The position numbers and the translations under genes are program-made. Positions 29,588-37,898 of a stretch of 59,566 nt of DNA are shown here, piece after piece (the first letter of the stretch is position 1; every line of letters begins with the position of its first letter). The notes below the pieces were generated by a model. It worked only from the letters and a program-made list of their open reading frames with translations. It did no database searches and was not told the DNA's origin. Source of the DNA: Cricetibacter osteomyelitidis (GTDB taxonomy: Bacteria; Pseudomonadota; Gammaproteobacteria; Enterobacterales; Pasteurellaceae); assembly GCF_004340985.1 (NCBI RefSeq), contig NZ_SLYB01000015.1, positions 1 to 59,566 of the forward strand. The letters run 5' to 3'.

Positions 29588-32572
29588 CTAAAACTTTGCC
29601 GTTAACCCAAGTTTTATCGTTCTGCCCGGAGCCGGGATCATTGAACGTGTCATTGGGTCAAGATAATAACGATCTGTTAAATTGGTGCCGACTAATTCCA
29701 TAATTAAATTTGGCGAAAATTGATATTTAATATAAGCATCCACAGTTAATACCGGCTGCCAAGACATTGGTCGGTTCCAAATAGCATCATCTAAGATTTT
29801 TTGTTCCCATAATCTGTCTTCATCTTTATTTTTGGCTTTGCTGTGATATAACCAGCGTGTGCCGATTTCTAATTTACGCTCGAAGAAACGTGCGCCTAAA
29901 TTAGAACTGATAGAATATTTCGGTTGTAATTGAGTACGCAGATAGCCCCAGGCAAACCCGCCTGTTATGCAAGTCGGCACTCGTAGTTGAACCGGATCCA
30001 GTTCCACTGCAGTATTGGCATCACAGACTTTATTTTTAAGATGATATTCAATACCGAGATCGCCAAAGAAATCCCCATTATCATAACGGGCTTGTAGTTC
30101 AATACCTTCCAGCTTACGTTTATCCAATTGCACAAAACGAAATTCTGTATCTCGGTCTATTACATCTTTAGTTTCATTATGGTAATAGCTTAATTTAATA
30201 TCCGCTTTGGTTGGTGTGCTGAAATAATGACTAAAATCATGCACATAACCCAATTCAATATTACGTGCTTTTTCCGGTTTTAATTTAGCATTTTTAAAAC
30301 GTGCCGAGGTATCCGCACTGGCGGAAAAGCCAACTGTGGTTTCAAAGATACTCGGCATACGTGAATATTGGGTATAACGTAAATATGCACGAGAATGCTC
30401 CGTTAAAAACACCGTAGCAGAAAATGCCGGAGAAAAGGCATGTCCACGTTTTTTCTCTACTTTTGTTAATTTATCGCCTTCTTTCATGACTTCACTAAAT
30501 GGAAAAACAGTACTACCTAATTCATATTTATCAACTATCTTCCCTGTAATCGGATCTTGCACTTTCTCATTTTTTAATGAGCCATTATAAAAAGGATTAT
30601 CTTCTCGATGTAACCGTCCATCATCACGATAATGCCAATATATTGTTTTGACTTTATAACGTTTGCCATCCGAAATTGAGCTTGCCCCATTCTCCAATTT
30701 TTCTATCTTTGCCCGTAAATCATCAGAATCACCGCTACCTTCATCCAATTGTTTTTGCAATGATTGATATTGCTCCCATTCATCTTTATTCATCACTTCA
30801 TTATATTCAAAATACTGCCCAACATTAACTCTGGGGGTTGAACCAGAAAAATAAGGTTTATACAATTCCCCTGATTTCACTAAATAATCTAAATAGTCAT
30901 CAAAAGACCAGTATTCGTTATAACGCGCCCCGGCCGTTAACATAAGCCAGTTGGTCGGGCGGTAATTAAAATTAAATACGATATCCCATTCCTGACGGCG
31001 ACCGGCACGCGGCGGGCTTTCATAAGTGCTGCTTGGGTTAGGTTTAGCATTAAAGTGGCTGCTGGTTAAACGTTCCTTTTGAAAAGCGCCGGAAATCGTT
31101 AAATCCAGTTTATCCGTTAAATTCATTGTATTGCTTAAATTAAAACCTCGGCGCGTATTATAAGCATTCACTTGGGCGGCATTCACATAACTGTATTTAC
31201 CATTCGTATTAGGATTTTTCTCAACTAACGGATTGCCGATTCTGGCTAAACATTCACGGTCAATAATAAAATACTCATGTGGTGTTGCAGGAGAGGGATT
31301 GAGATGCACGCAATCACTGGTCGCCAATGTCCAATCTACATCCATAGAATTCGCTTCGCGTGGATTCCCTCCGGATGTATTGGTATCACTATCGGTGCGG
31401 GTATACCATACGCCGGCTTTAAAATTAATCCATCGATTATCCGGGTTATACTCATAATTCAAATTAAAGGCATTTTGTTTTACGGTCGCAAGCGGCCATT
31501 GCGGAACAAATCCATGAAATGCTTTAAAATCCAAACGGGAAGGCATAATTTCACCGTAGATGATTTTTGTTTGACGATAGCCCATCTTTAATGTTTGTTT
31601 ATCCGTTAAACGAATCGTATTTTTCAGCAAATAAGATTCCATTACACTAGATGTGTTCGGTACTTCTGTATGCGGTTTGTAAATTGATGCGGCAAAGGGC
31701 AAGTTCGGTTCGATCTGTTTTAATTCACGTCCTGATTTTTGGTCAATTTCCGCTTCATAATTATGCGCGCCACCTCTACCGGCAAGATAATTTCCTTTAC
31801 TGCGGTAGCTATATGCGGCAAGTAAATCAAACTTATCTTCTCTTAGCCCGACAGCAAGCCGTATCGCATTATCTTTAAAATATTTGCCTTTAGTTTTCGG
31901 TTTCACCAATGTGACGGCAGAAAAATCGCCGGGCGTACCATCACCGACTACGCGGTAGTCTTGGCCCCATTTAAAATCCGGAACACGCTCTTTAACCGAG
32001 TTATTGCTGGTTTCCAGTTTAAGTTCAGCCCCGACTTTCTTGCCTGGTTTGAGAATATCATCGACATCAATCGTACGCATTTTTACTGCACCACCAATAC
32101 CGGAATTATTACCGGATGCCAATTCAGGACCTTTTTCAACGGTAATACCACCGATTAAATTCGGGTCAAGATAATTACGGTTATTTGCCCCGTTATAACC
32201 ACGCCATGTGGTCAAAGCTTGTTCTGTGCCATCAATCGTAACAGGAATTCGCCCCTGCCCTTGCACGCCACGAATATTCGGATCAACCGCACCGCTATTA
32301 CGGGCATCGCCGCTATATACACCATTGAACCCTTGAAATAAATCCGCAGGAGCTGCCCCTTTATAACGTTCCACCGTTTCTTTACCTGCATACATATTGG
32401 TGATATTACGTAGATAAACCTCATCTCTACCCTGTTCATCTTTTTGCTCGGCAGTCGCCGTGACGGTAATAGTGCTAAGTTGTTCACTATTTTCTGCAAA
32501 AACAAAAGGAACCCATGTACACACATAGGTTCCCAGTAGAAATTTATAGTATATCTCTTTGTTACCATCCAT
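29588..32572 (-). CDS. TonB-dependent receptor, probable partner of the hemophilin-like protein
   Basis: A 994-residue outer-membrane TonB-dependent receptor. A signal peptide (about 1-26, ending VFA) is followed by a TonB box-like STITVTATA, a plug domain (about 55-170, with PNIRGVQGQGRIPVTIDG and ITVEKGPELASGNNSGIGGAV) and a 22-strand barrel ending in Phe. Large extracellular insertions fit a protein-binding receptor. It is first in a minus-strand module receptor-haemophore-Slam and lies behind a Fur box, so it should be iron-repressed. The start has GGGAGG 7 bases upstream. Assignment as HphR-like receptor rests on neighbourhood; haemoglobin or haptoglobin binding is an alternative. Confidence 0.82.
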   Translation of the reverse strand: MDGNKEIYYKFLLGTYVCTWVPFVFAENSEQLSTITVTATAEQKDEQGRDEVYLRNITNMYAGKETVERYKGAAPADLFQGFNGVYSGDARNSGAVDPNIRGVQGQGRIPVTIDGTEQALTTWRGYNGANNRNYLDPNLIGGITVEKGPELASGNNSGIGGAVKMRTIDVDDILKPGKKVGAELKLETSNNSVKERVPDFKWGQDYRVVGDGTPGDFSAVTLVKPKTKGKYFKDNAIRLAVGLREDKFDLLAAYSYRSKGNYLAGRGGAHNYEAEIDQKSGRELKQIEPNLPFAASIYKPHTEVPNTSSVMESYLLKNTIRLTDKQTLKMGYRQTKIIYGEIMPSRLDFKAFHGFVPQWPLATVKQNAFNLNYEYNPDNRWINFKAGVWYTRTDSDTNTSGGNPREANSMDVDWTLATSDCVHLNPSPATPHEYFIIDRECLARIGNPLVEKNPNTNGKYSYVNAAQVNAYNTRRGFNLSNTMNLTDKLDLTISGAFQKERLTSSHFNAKPNPSSTYESPPRAGRRQEWDIVFNFNYRPTNWLMLTAGARYNEYWSFDDYLDYLVKSGELYKPYFSGSTPRVNVGQYFEYNEVMNKDEWEQYQSLQKQLDEGSGDSDDLRAKIEKLENGASSISDGKRYKVKTIYWHYRDDGRLHREDNPFYNGSLKNEKVQDPITGKIVDKYELGSTVFPFSEVMKEGDKLTKVEKKRGHAFSPAFSATVFLTEHSRAYLRYTQYSRMPSIFETTVGFSASADTSARFKNAKLKPEKARNIELGYVHDFSHYFSTPTKADIKLSYYHNETKDVIDRDTEFRFVQLDKRKLEGIELQARYDNGDFFGDLGIEYHLKNKVCDANTAVELDPVQLRVPTCITGGFAWGYLRTQLQPKYSISSNLGARFFERKLEIGTRWLYHSKAKNKDEDRLWEQKILDDAIWNRPMSWQPVLTVDAYIKYQFSPNLIMELVGTNLTDRYYLDPMTRSMIPAPGRTIKLGLTAKF

Positions 32573-32613
32573 ATCGTACCTCCCTCCATTAGGATTTTAT
32601 TTGCGATCAAATA

Positions 32614-32634
32614 AAATGATAATTATTATCATTT
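32614..32634. promoter_or_regulatory. Fur box of the haemophore module
   Basis: AAATGATAAT, a central T, then the exact inverted complement form a perfect 10-1-10 palindrome matching the Fur consensus core. It lies 41-62 bases upstream of the receptor start. Confidence 0.85.
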
Positions 32635-32876
32635 GACTTATGAAATGGGATGATACCCTATAATTAAAAAAATTCAATAAGAAATGGAAAATATTTTCTA
32701 TATCAATTTTTATGGCAGGCAGAACTACACACAGGACAGCAGTGCTGTAATCGCTAATAATGGTGTAGTAAATATTTATGCTGAAAACGATGTTTAAAAC
32801 GGGAAACTGTCAGATTAGAGTACAAACGCTCGAACATTTTGCGGTAGATGATTTTATCCGCCTCTGCTCAATTTGG

Positions 32877-33063
32877 CTATCTGAAACGGTTATTCGTACT
32901 GTTGTTTTGCGGCTTAAGCAACCGTACTCTTGCATGCTTGAGGAGTTTATAAATCATCGGACGTGACACGCTATAGCGTTTCGCTAAGGAAGTTATGCTT
33001 TCCTTGTTCTTATGGTAAGCGTGCCAAATCACTCCTTTTTGGAAAGGCAATAGTTTTGTATTT
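32877..33063 (-). pseudogene. Transposase N-terminal fragment (IS481-like)
   Basis: The minus strand reads NTKLLPFQKGVIWHAYHK followed by a helix-turn-helix (SITSLAKRYSVSRPMIYKLL) and NSTNNRFR, then a stop at 32877. This resembles the N terminus of IS481-type transposases. The expected ATG is ATA. The same frame continues with further stops (about 32740-32876) but without recognisable domains. The rest of the element is gone. It fills the 543-base gap between the receptor and iolB, so the two modules meet at an old mobile-element scar. Confidence 0.5.
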
Positions 33064-33115
33064 ATTACAGTATTTTTTTCTATAATACTGTAAACAATGC
33101 CAGGCTAGATTACAA

Positions 33116-33940
33116 TTATCTATCAGCATATTCTTGACTATTGATCCACATATGATCTTGCTCCCAAGTGAATCGCCATTTACGTACCGGTCCTGCCATT
33201 ACATTGAGATAATAATTATTATAACCGGCGATGGTAGCCACCGGGTGATAACCTTTCGGCACTTGAACCACATCACCGTCATACACTGCCATACATTCAT
33301 CTAATGAGCGGTCATCGGTATATACCCGTTGTAAGGCAAAACCTTGTGAAGGTTCAAAACGGTGATAATAGGTTTCTTCCAAATAGGTTTCCGTTTCGCT
33401 GTTTTTGTTGTCGTGTTTGTGGCTTGGGAACGAACTGGTGTTACCTTCATCAGTAAACACTTCCACCACTAATAAGCTGTCAGCGATTTCAGTTTCCGGC
33501 AGGATATTATGTACTAAACGCTTATTATTACCGTAACCGCGTTTTTCTACCCCCACATCACTTGGTGCAATTAAACGCACCGGTAAATTACCGTTACTTG
33601 GAGCACGACATACGGCTAATTCCAAATAGCTTTCCGGTGTAATTGTCACTGATTTGTTGTGCGGTATATACACCGAATAAGGCGGAATTCGTTCAAACGG
33701 CGTATTCCGATTACCGATATGTTCAAATTTGTTGCCATCTGTTTCAACCGTTGCACGACCTGCGACTAATACCAAACAGGCTTCCGTATCTTCCGTATTT
33801 AGCGTAAGCGTTTGATTCTGTTGTAGATGATACATTTCAAAGCCCACATATTCCCAACCGGCACTTTGTGGAGTGACTTTTTGTACCTGGCCGTTTGGTA
33901 GCGGATTATTTTTTTGCGATTTAGATAATAATTTGCTCAT
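33116..33940 (-). CDS. iolB: 5-deoxy-glucuronate isomerase
   Basis: A 274-residue bicupin isomerase that converts 5-deoxy-glucuronate to 2-deoxy-5-keto-gluconate. Conserved metal-site segments are present: FPSHKHDN, the ETYLEETYYHRF stretch, VPKGYHPVATIAGYNNYYLNVMAGP. The length is that of Bacillus IolB (271). Single gene, divergent from iolA with a shared CRP/operator region. Confidence 0.95.
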   Translation of the reverse strand: MSKLLSKSQKNNPLPNGQVQKVTPQSAGWEYVGFEMYHLQQNQTLTLNTEDTEACLVLVAGRATVETDGNKFEHIGNRNTPFERIPPYSVYIPHNKSVTITPESYLELAVCRAPSNGNLPVRLIAPSDVGVEKRGYGNNKRLVHNILPETEIADSLLVVEVFTDEGNTSSFPSHKHDNKNSETETYLEETYYHRFEPSQGFALQRVYTDDRSLDECMAVYDGDVVQVPKGYHPVATIAGYNNYYLNVMAGPVRKWRFTWEQDHMWINSQEYADR

Positions 33941-34043
33941 AGTTTACCTCTGTTTACCACATTAACTAATTGGATTAAAACTGTTCAAATTTCACCAAAT
34001 CATACCGCACTTAATAAAATTCGCCAGAATATTTTGTCAAAAT

Positions 34044-34079
34044 TGTAATCTAGATCACAAAAATGAAATTTTTATTTCA
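34044..34079 (+). promoter_or_regulatory. CRP site plus inverted-repeat operator upstream of iolA (and iolB)
   Basis: TGTAA-TCTAGA-TCACA (34044-34059) is a CRP-type site. After 4 A residues follows TGAAA-TTTTTA-TTTCA (34064-34079), a perfect inverted repeat with 6-base centre. The 19 bases TCACAAAAATGAAATTTTT (34055-34073) recur identically upstream of iolH and, inverted, of iolD. The operator is attributed to the RpiR regulator encoded nearby (36959-37795) by inference. Confidence 0.65.
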
Positions 34080-34199
34080 CTTTAATGCAAAACGGATTGA
34101 AATATTTATTTTATTGATCTAACCTTAGTGAACACAATCTTTGGTAACAACGGTAAACAATATTTTTTAATCATATCTGATATTAATAAGGAGTAAAGA

Positions 34200-35708
34200 A
34201 TGGAAACGGTTTTAAACTTTATTAACGGTAAACAAGTTGCAAGTAAAGGGACCAAAGCTTGGCCTATTTATAATCCTGCAACCGGAGAACAAATCCGTCA
34301 GGTATTCATGAGTACGGCGGAAGAAGTAAATGAAGCTGTTGATGTGGCTCATGCTGCATTTCCGGCCTGGTCCGCTACACCGCCTTTACGTCGTGCTCGT
34401 GTAATGTTCAAATTTAAAGAATTATTAGAAAGAGATTTTGATAAACTTGCTCGCGTGATTACCGAAGAACACGGTAAAACCTATTCCGACTCCATCGGTG
34501 AGCTACAACGCGGTTTAGAAGTGGTTGAATTTGCCTGCGGTATTCCACACTTATTAAAAGGTGAGTTTTCTGAACAAGTAGGTAAAGGTATTGATGTACA
34601 TTCCACTATGCAACCATTGGGTGTAACCGTAGGTATCACACCATTTAACTTCCCGGCAATGGTACCGATGTGGATGTTCCCGGTTGCAATTGCTTGCGGT
34701 AATACCTTTATTTTAAAACCGGCCAAAGCGGATCCGTCTTTATCTATTTATTTAGCTGAATTATTAAAAGAAGCAGGTCTGCCTGACGGTGTATTTAACG
34801 TGGTACATGGTGACCGTAACGATAATGAAATCTTAATGAATGACCCACGTGTTCATGCTGTAAGTTTTGTGGGTTCAACTCCGGCGGCTGCCCACGTGTA
34901 TGCAACATCAAGCAAAAACGGTAAACGTGCTCAAGCATTAGGTGCTGCAAAAAATCACGCTATCGTGATGCCGGATGCAGATATCTCCTCTACCGTTAAT
35001 GCTATATTAGGTGCAGCTTATGGTGCCGCCGGTGAGCGTTGTATGGCATTGCCGATTGTGGTAACTACCAATGATGATGTAGCCGATAAATTGGTAGCTG
35101 CATTAAAATCTAAAGTAGAAACCTTGCGCTATGGCCCGGGCATTCCGAAAAATGGTGAAAAAGAAGTGGATTTTGGTCCGTTAATTAGCCAAAAACACTT
35201 AGATAACGTCACCGGTTATATCGATCAAGGTGTAAAAGAGGGGGCTACTTTAGTGGTTGATGGTCGTGGTAAAAAACCTGCAGGCCATGAAAACGGTTTC
35301 TTTATCGGCGGTACATTGTTCGACCACGTAACCAAAGATATGGTGATCTACAAAGAAGAAATCTTTGGTCCGGTACTTGGTATTGTGCGTGTTCAAAGTT
35401 TTGAAGAAGCACTGCAATTAATTAATGAGCACCCTTACGGTAATGGTACGGCAATCTTTACTAAAGATGGCGGTACGGCTCGTGAATTTGCTTATCACGT
35501 ACAAGCCGGTATGGTCGGTATTAATGTGCCGGTTCCCGTGCCGATTGCATTCCATTGCTTTGGTGGTTGGAAACATTCCGCTTACACTCAATTAAATGCT
35601 TATGGTCCGGATAGTGTACGTTTCTACACCAAAATGAAAACTATCACGACTCGTTGGCCAAGCGAATATCATATTGAAAACGCAGCATTTAGTATGCCAA
35701 CCTTATAA
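34200..35708 (+). CDS. iolA: Methylmalonate-semialdehyde dehydrogenase (acylating)
   Basis: A 502-residue aldehyde dehydrogenase family enzyme that turns malonate semialdehyde into acetyl-CoA and CO2, the last step of inositol breakdown. The oxyanion Asn150 (TPFNFP) and catalytic Cys281 (GERCMALP) are in place. The NAD-site glycine stretch reads FVGSTPAA, and the typical general-base Glu of hydrolytic ALDHs is replaced (LGAAKNHA), as is characteristic of the CoA-acylating MMSDH class. Preceded by AAGGAG. Followed after 72 bases by a dehydrogenase gene. Confidence 0.95.
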   Translation: METVLNFINGKQVASKGTKAWPIYNPATGEQIRQVFMSTAEEVNEAVDVAHAAFPAWSATPPLRRARVMFKFKELLERDFDKLARVITEEHGKTYSDSIGELQRGLEVVEFACGIPHLLKGEFSEQVGKGIDVHSTMQPLGVTVGITPFNFPAMVPMWMFPVAIACGNTFILKPAKADPSLSIYLAELLKEAGLPDGVFNVVHGDRNDNEILMNDPRVHAVSFVGSTPAAAHVYATSSKNGKRAQALGAAKNHAIVMPDADISSTVNAILGAAYGAAGERCMALPIVVTTNDDVADKLVAALKSKVETLRYGPGIPKNGEKEVDFGPLISQKHLDNVTGYIDQGVKEGATLVVDGRGKKPAGHENGFFIGGTLFDHVTKDMVIYKEEIFGPVLGIVRVQSFEEALQLINEHPYGNGTAIFTKDGGTAREFAYHVQAGMVGINVPVPVPIAFHCFGGWKHSAYTQLNAYGPDSVRFYTKMKTITTRWPSEYHIENAAFSMPTL

Positions 35709-35780
35709 TTAATTAAGGATTAAAGGGAAGATTTTATTCTTCCCTTTTTTTACATTTTTCGCCCATTCAAGGAGTTTATT

Positions 35781-36914
35781 ATGAAACAGATTCGTGTCGG
35801 TTTAATTGGTACAGGTTACATCGGTCGTTGTCATGCTATTGCTTATGCACAAGCCCCAACGGTTTTTCCATTGGAAGCGGAATTAGTGTTGGAATATTTA
35901 GCGGAAATCACACCGGAATTAGCAGCTCAAAAAGCCAAAGAGTTCCGTTTTAATCGCTCTACCGGCAATTGGTTGGATGTGGTGCAAGATCCCAATGTGG
36001 ATGTAGTGGATATTTGCACACCGAATTTCTTACATAAAGAAATTGCTCTTGCCGCTATTGCTCATGGAAAACATGTGTATTCGGAAAAACCCCTTGCACT
36101 CACTGCTCAAGAGGCAAAAGAAATGTATAATGCAGCAAAACAAGCCGGCGTGAAAACTCTTGTGGGTTTTAACTATATTAAAAATCCGACAACCCAACTG
36201 GCTCGTGAAATTATTGAAAAAGGTGAAATCGGTGAAATTGTGCATTTCTACGGCACACATAACGAAGATTACCTTGCCGATCCGAATACGCCTCTTGATT
36301 GGCACTGTATACGTGAAAAAGCCGGTCTTGGTGCATTAGGCGATTTAGGTGCTCATATTGTGCAAATGTCGCAGTATCTCGTTGGAAGCTATATTCAAAA
36401 AGTTATCGGTGATATGGAAACTGTGATTAAAACTCGCCCGAATCCGAAAAATATTGCGGAACAATTAGCGGTGGAAAATGAGGATCAAGCCACCGCACTT
36501 GTGCGTTTTGCCAACGGTTGTATGGGAACCATTGAAACTTCACGAATCGCTTGTGGGTATAAAATGGGATTAAGTTATGTTATCATCGGCACAAAAGGCA
36601 CGATTAGTTATACCCAAGAACGCATGGCGGAATTAAAAGTGTATTACCATGGTGACGATCCGAGCCGCCAAGGATTTAAAACTATTTTGATCGGTCCGCT
36701 CCATCCGGATTACAAAAACTTCTGCATCAGTGCCGGACACGGTATTGGCTTTAACGATCAAAAAACGGTAGAAATTCGTGATTTAGTCAACAGGCTTGCT
36801 AAAAATCAAGATATGTATCCGGATTTCGAAGAAGGTTACAAAGTTTCACGAATTTTAGATGCAATTACTCTTTCTTGTGAGCAAGAACGATGGGTAAATG
36901 TAGAAGAAATTTAA
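35781..36914 (+). CDS. Gfo/Idh/MocA-family oxidoreductase of the inositol cluster
   Basis: A 377-residue NAD(P)-dependent dehydrogenase. N-terminal Rossmann fold begins VGLIGTGYIGRCHA; the family lysine is in YSEKPLALT (about residue 96), and a C-terminal alpha/beta domain follows with DLGAHIVQMS supplying the usual Asp/His. It is longer than IolG (about 336) and belongs to a different branch, so it is probably not the main myo-inositol dehydrogenase; oxidation of another stereoisomer or an inositol glycoside, as for IolX/IolU-type enzymes, is possible but not shown. It lies between iolA and the RpiR regulator, 72 and 44 bases apart. Confidence 0.8.
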   Translation: MKQIRVGLIGTGYIGRCHAIAYAQAPTVFPLEAELVLEYLAEITPELAAQKAKEFRFNRSTGNWLDVVQDPNVDVVDICTPNFLHKEIALAAIAHGKHVYSEKPLALTAQEAKEMYNAAKQAGVKTLVGFNYIKNPTTQLAREIIEKGEIGEIVHFYGTHNEDYLADPNTPLDWHCIREKAGLGALGDLGAHIVQMSQYLVGSYIQKVIGDMETVIKTRPNPKNIAEQLAVENEDQATALVRFANGCMGTIETSRIACGYKMGLSYVIIGTKGTISYTQERMAELKVYYHGDDPSRQGFKTILIGPLHPDYKNFCISAGHGIGFNDQKTVEIRDLVNRLAKNQDMYPDFEEGYKVSRILDAITLSCEQERWVNVEEI

Positions 36915-36958
36915 TTTTAACACATTCAAAAAATGCGAAAATATAGGATTTACAATCC

Positions 36959-37795
36959 ATGCAAAATAATTCTCAATTAATCAATCTGCAAAATGAAATC
37001 CGGCAGAGATACGATTCTTTAAGTAAGCGACTAAAGCAAGTTGCAAAATATGTACTAGACAATAGTAATAGTGTTGTGTTTGATACAGTTGCTGTTATTG
37101 CCAAAGAAGCCGATGTACCACCATCTACATTGATTCGTTTTGCCAATGCTTTTGGATTTTCCGGATTTAACGATATGAAACAAATTTTCCGTGAAAATCT
37201 CATGGAAGAAACCACAAATTATGCCCATAGAGTTCAGCTTTATCAAAAGCTGGAACCTAACAATAAAGTTCAATCCGCTAACGGTGTACTTGATATTTTT
37301 GTAAAAGCAAATATACAAGCATTGCAGCAGTTAGCTCACCATATTGCTCCCGAGCAACTGAAAAAAGCAGTGGAAATTTTAAATAACGCACGCAATATTT
37401 TTATTGTAGGATTAAAACGCTCTTTCAGTATTGCCTGTTATCTTGATTATGCACTGCATCACTTAGATTGCAACTCATTTATTATAAATGGACTCGGAGG
37501 GATGTTTGATGAACAACTAAGCCGTATACAAGCGGGCGATGTAGTTGTCGCTATTAGTTTTTCACCTTACGCCAAAGAAACCTTAGATATTATAAATATC
37601 AATGCAAAAAAAGATGTAAAACAGATTGCCATTACCGACAGCCAGATTAGTCCATTACTTGCATTTAGCGATATCGCATTCATTATTAAAGAAGCTCAAG
37701 TAAATGGTTTTCGCTCACAATGTTCCAGCATGGCTTTAGTTCAGACCCTGGCGATTAATTTGGCTTTATATAAAAATAAACATATTGTTTCATAA
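36959..37795 (+). CDS. iolR: RpiR-family regulator, probable IolR
   Basis: A 278-residue RpiR-type regulator with an N-terminal HTH_6 domain (about 10-85, DSLSKRLKQVAKYVLDNS; VPPSTLIRFANAFGFSGFNDM) and a C-terminal SIS sugar-phosphate-binding domain (about 115-250). Third gene of the iolA operon. In several proteobacteria an RpiR protein (IolR) represses inositol genes and is released by a phosphorylated pathway intermediate. It is the obvious candidate to bind the TGAAA-N6-TTTCA repeats in this island. It is not the Bacillus-type (DeoR) IolR. A bidirectional terminator follows. Confidence 0.8.
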   Translation: MQNNSQLINLQNEIRQRYDSLSKRLKQVAKYVLDNSNSVVFDTVAVIAKEADVPPSTLIRFANAFGFSGFNDMKQIFRENLMEETTNYAHRVQLYQKLEPNNKVQSANGVLDIFVKANIQALQQLAHHIAPEQLKKAVEILNNARNIFIVGLKRSFSIACYLDYALHHLDCNSFIINGLGGMFDEQLSRIQAGDVVVAISFSPYAKETLDIININAKKDVKQIAITDSQISPLLAFSDIAFIIKEAQVNGFRSQCSSMALVQTLAINLALYKNKHIVS

Positions 37796-37837
37796 CGAAA
37801 TGTCTTATTCAAAATTTCAGGTATAATAGACAAAAAT

Positions 37838-37875
37838 AAAAGGAGAAACCTGTTCAAAATTTCTCCTTTTTATCA
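37838..37875. terminator. Bidirectional terminator between iolR and iolC
   Basis: AAAAGGAGAAA (37838-37848) pairs exactly with TTTCTCCTTTT (37860-37870), with A- and T-rich flanks on both sides of convergent genes. Confidence 0.75.
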
Positions 37876-37898
37876 ACATTAATTTTGTCCTTACGCCA

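Noticed and set aside
32778-32966. A 62-codon plus-strand frame in the gap upstream of iolB
   Set aside because: It is opposite a recognisable transposase fragment on the minus strand and shows no domain or ribosome site.
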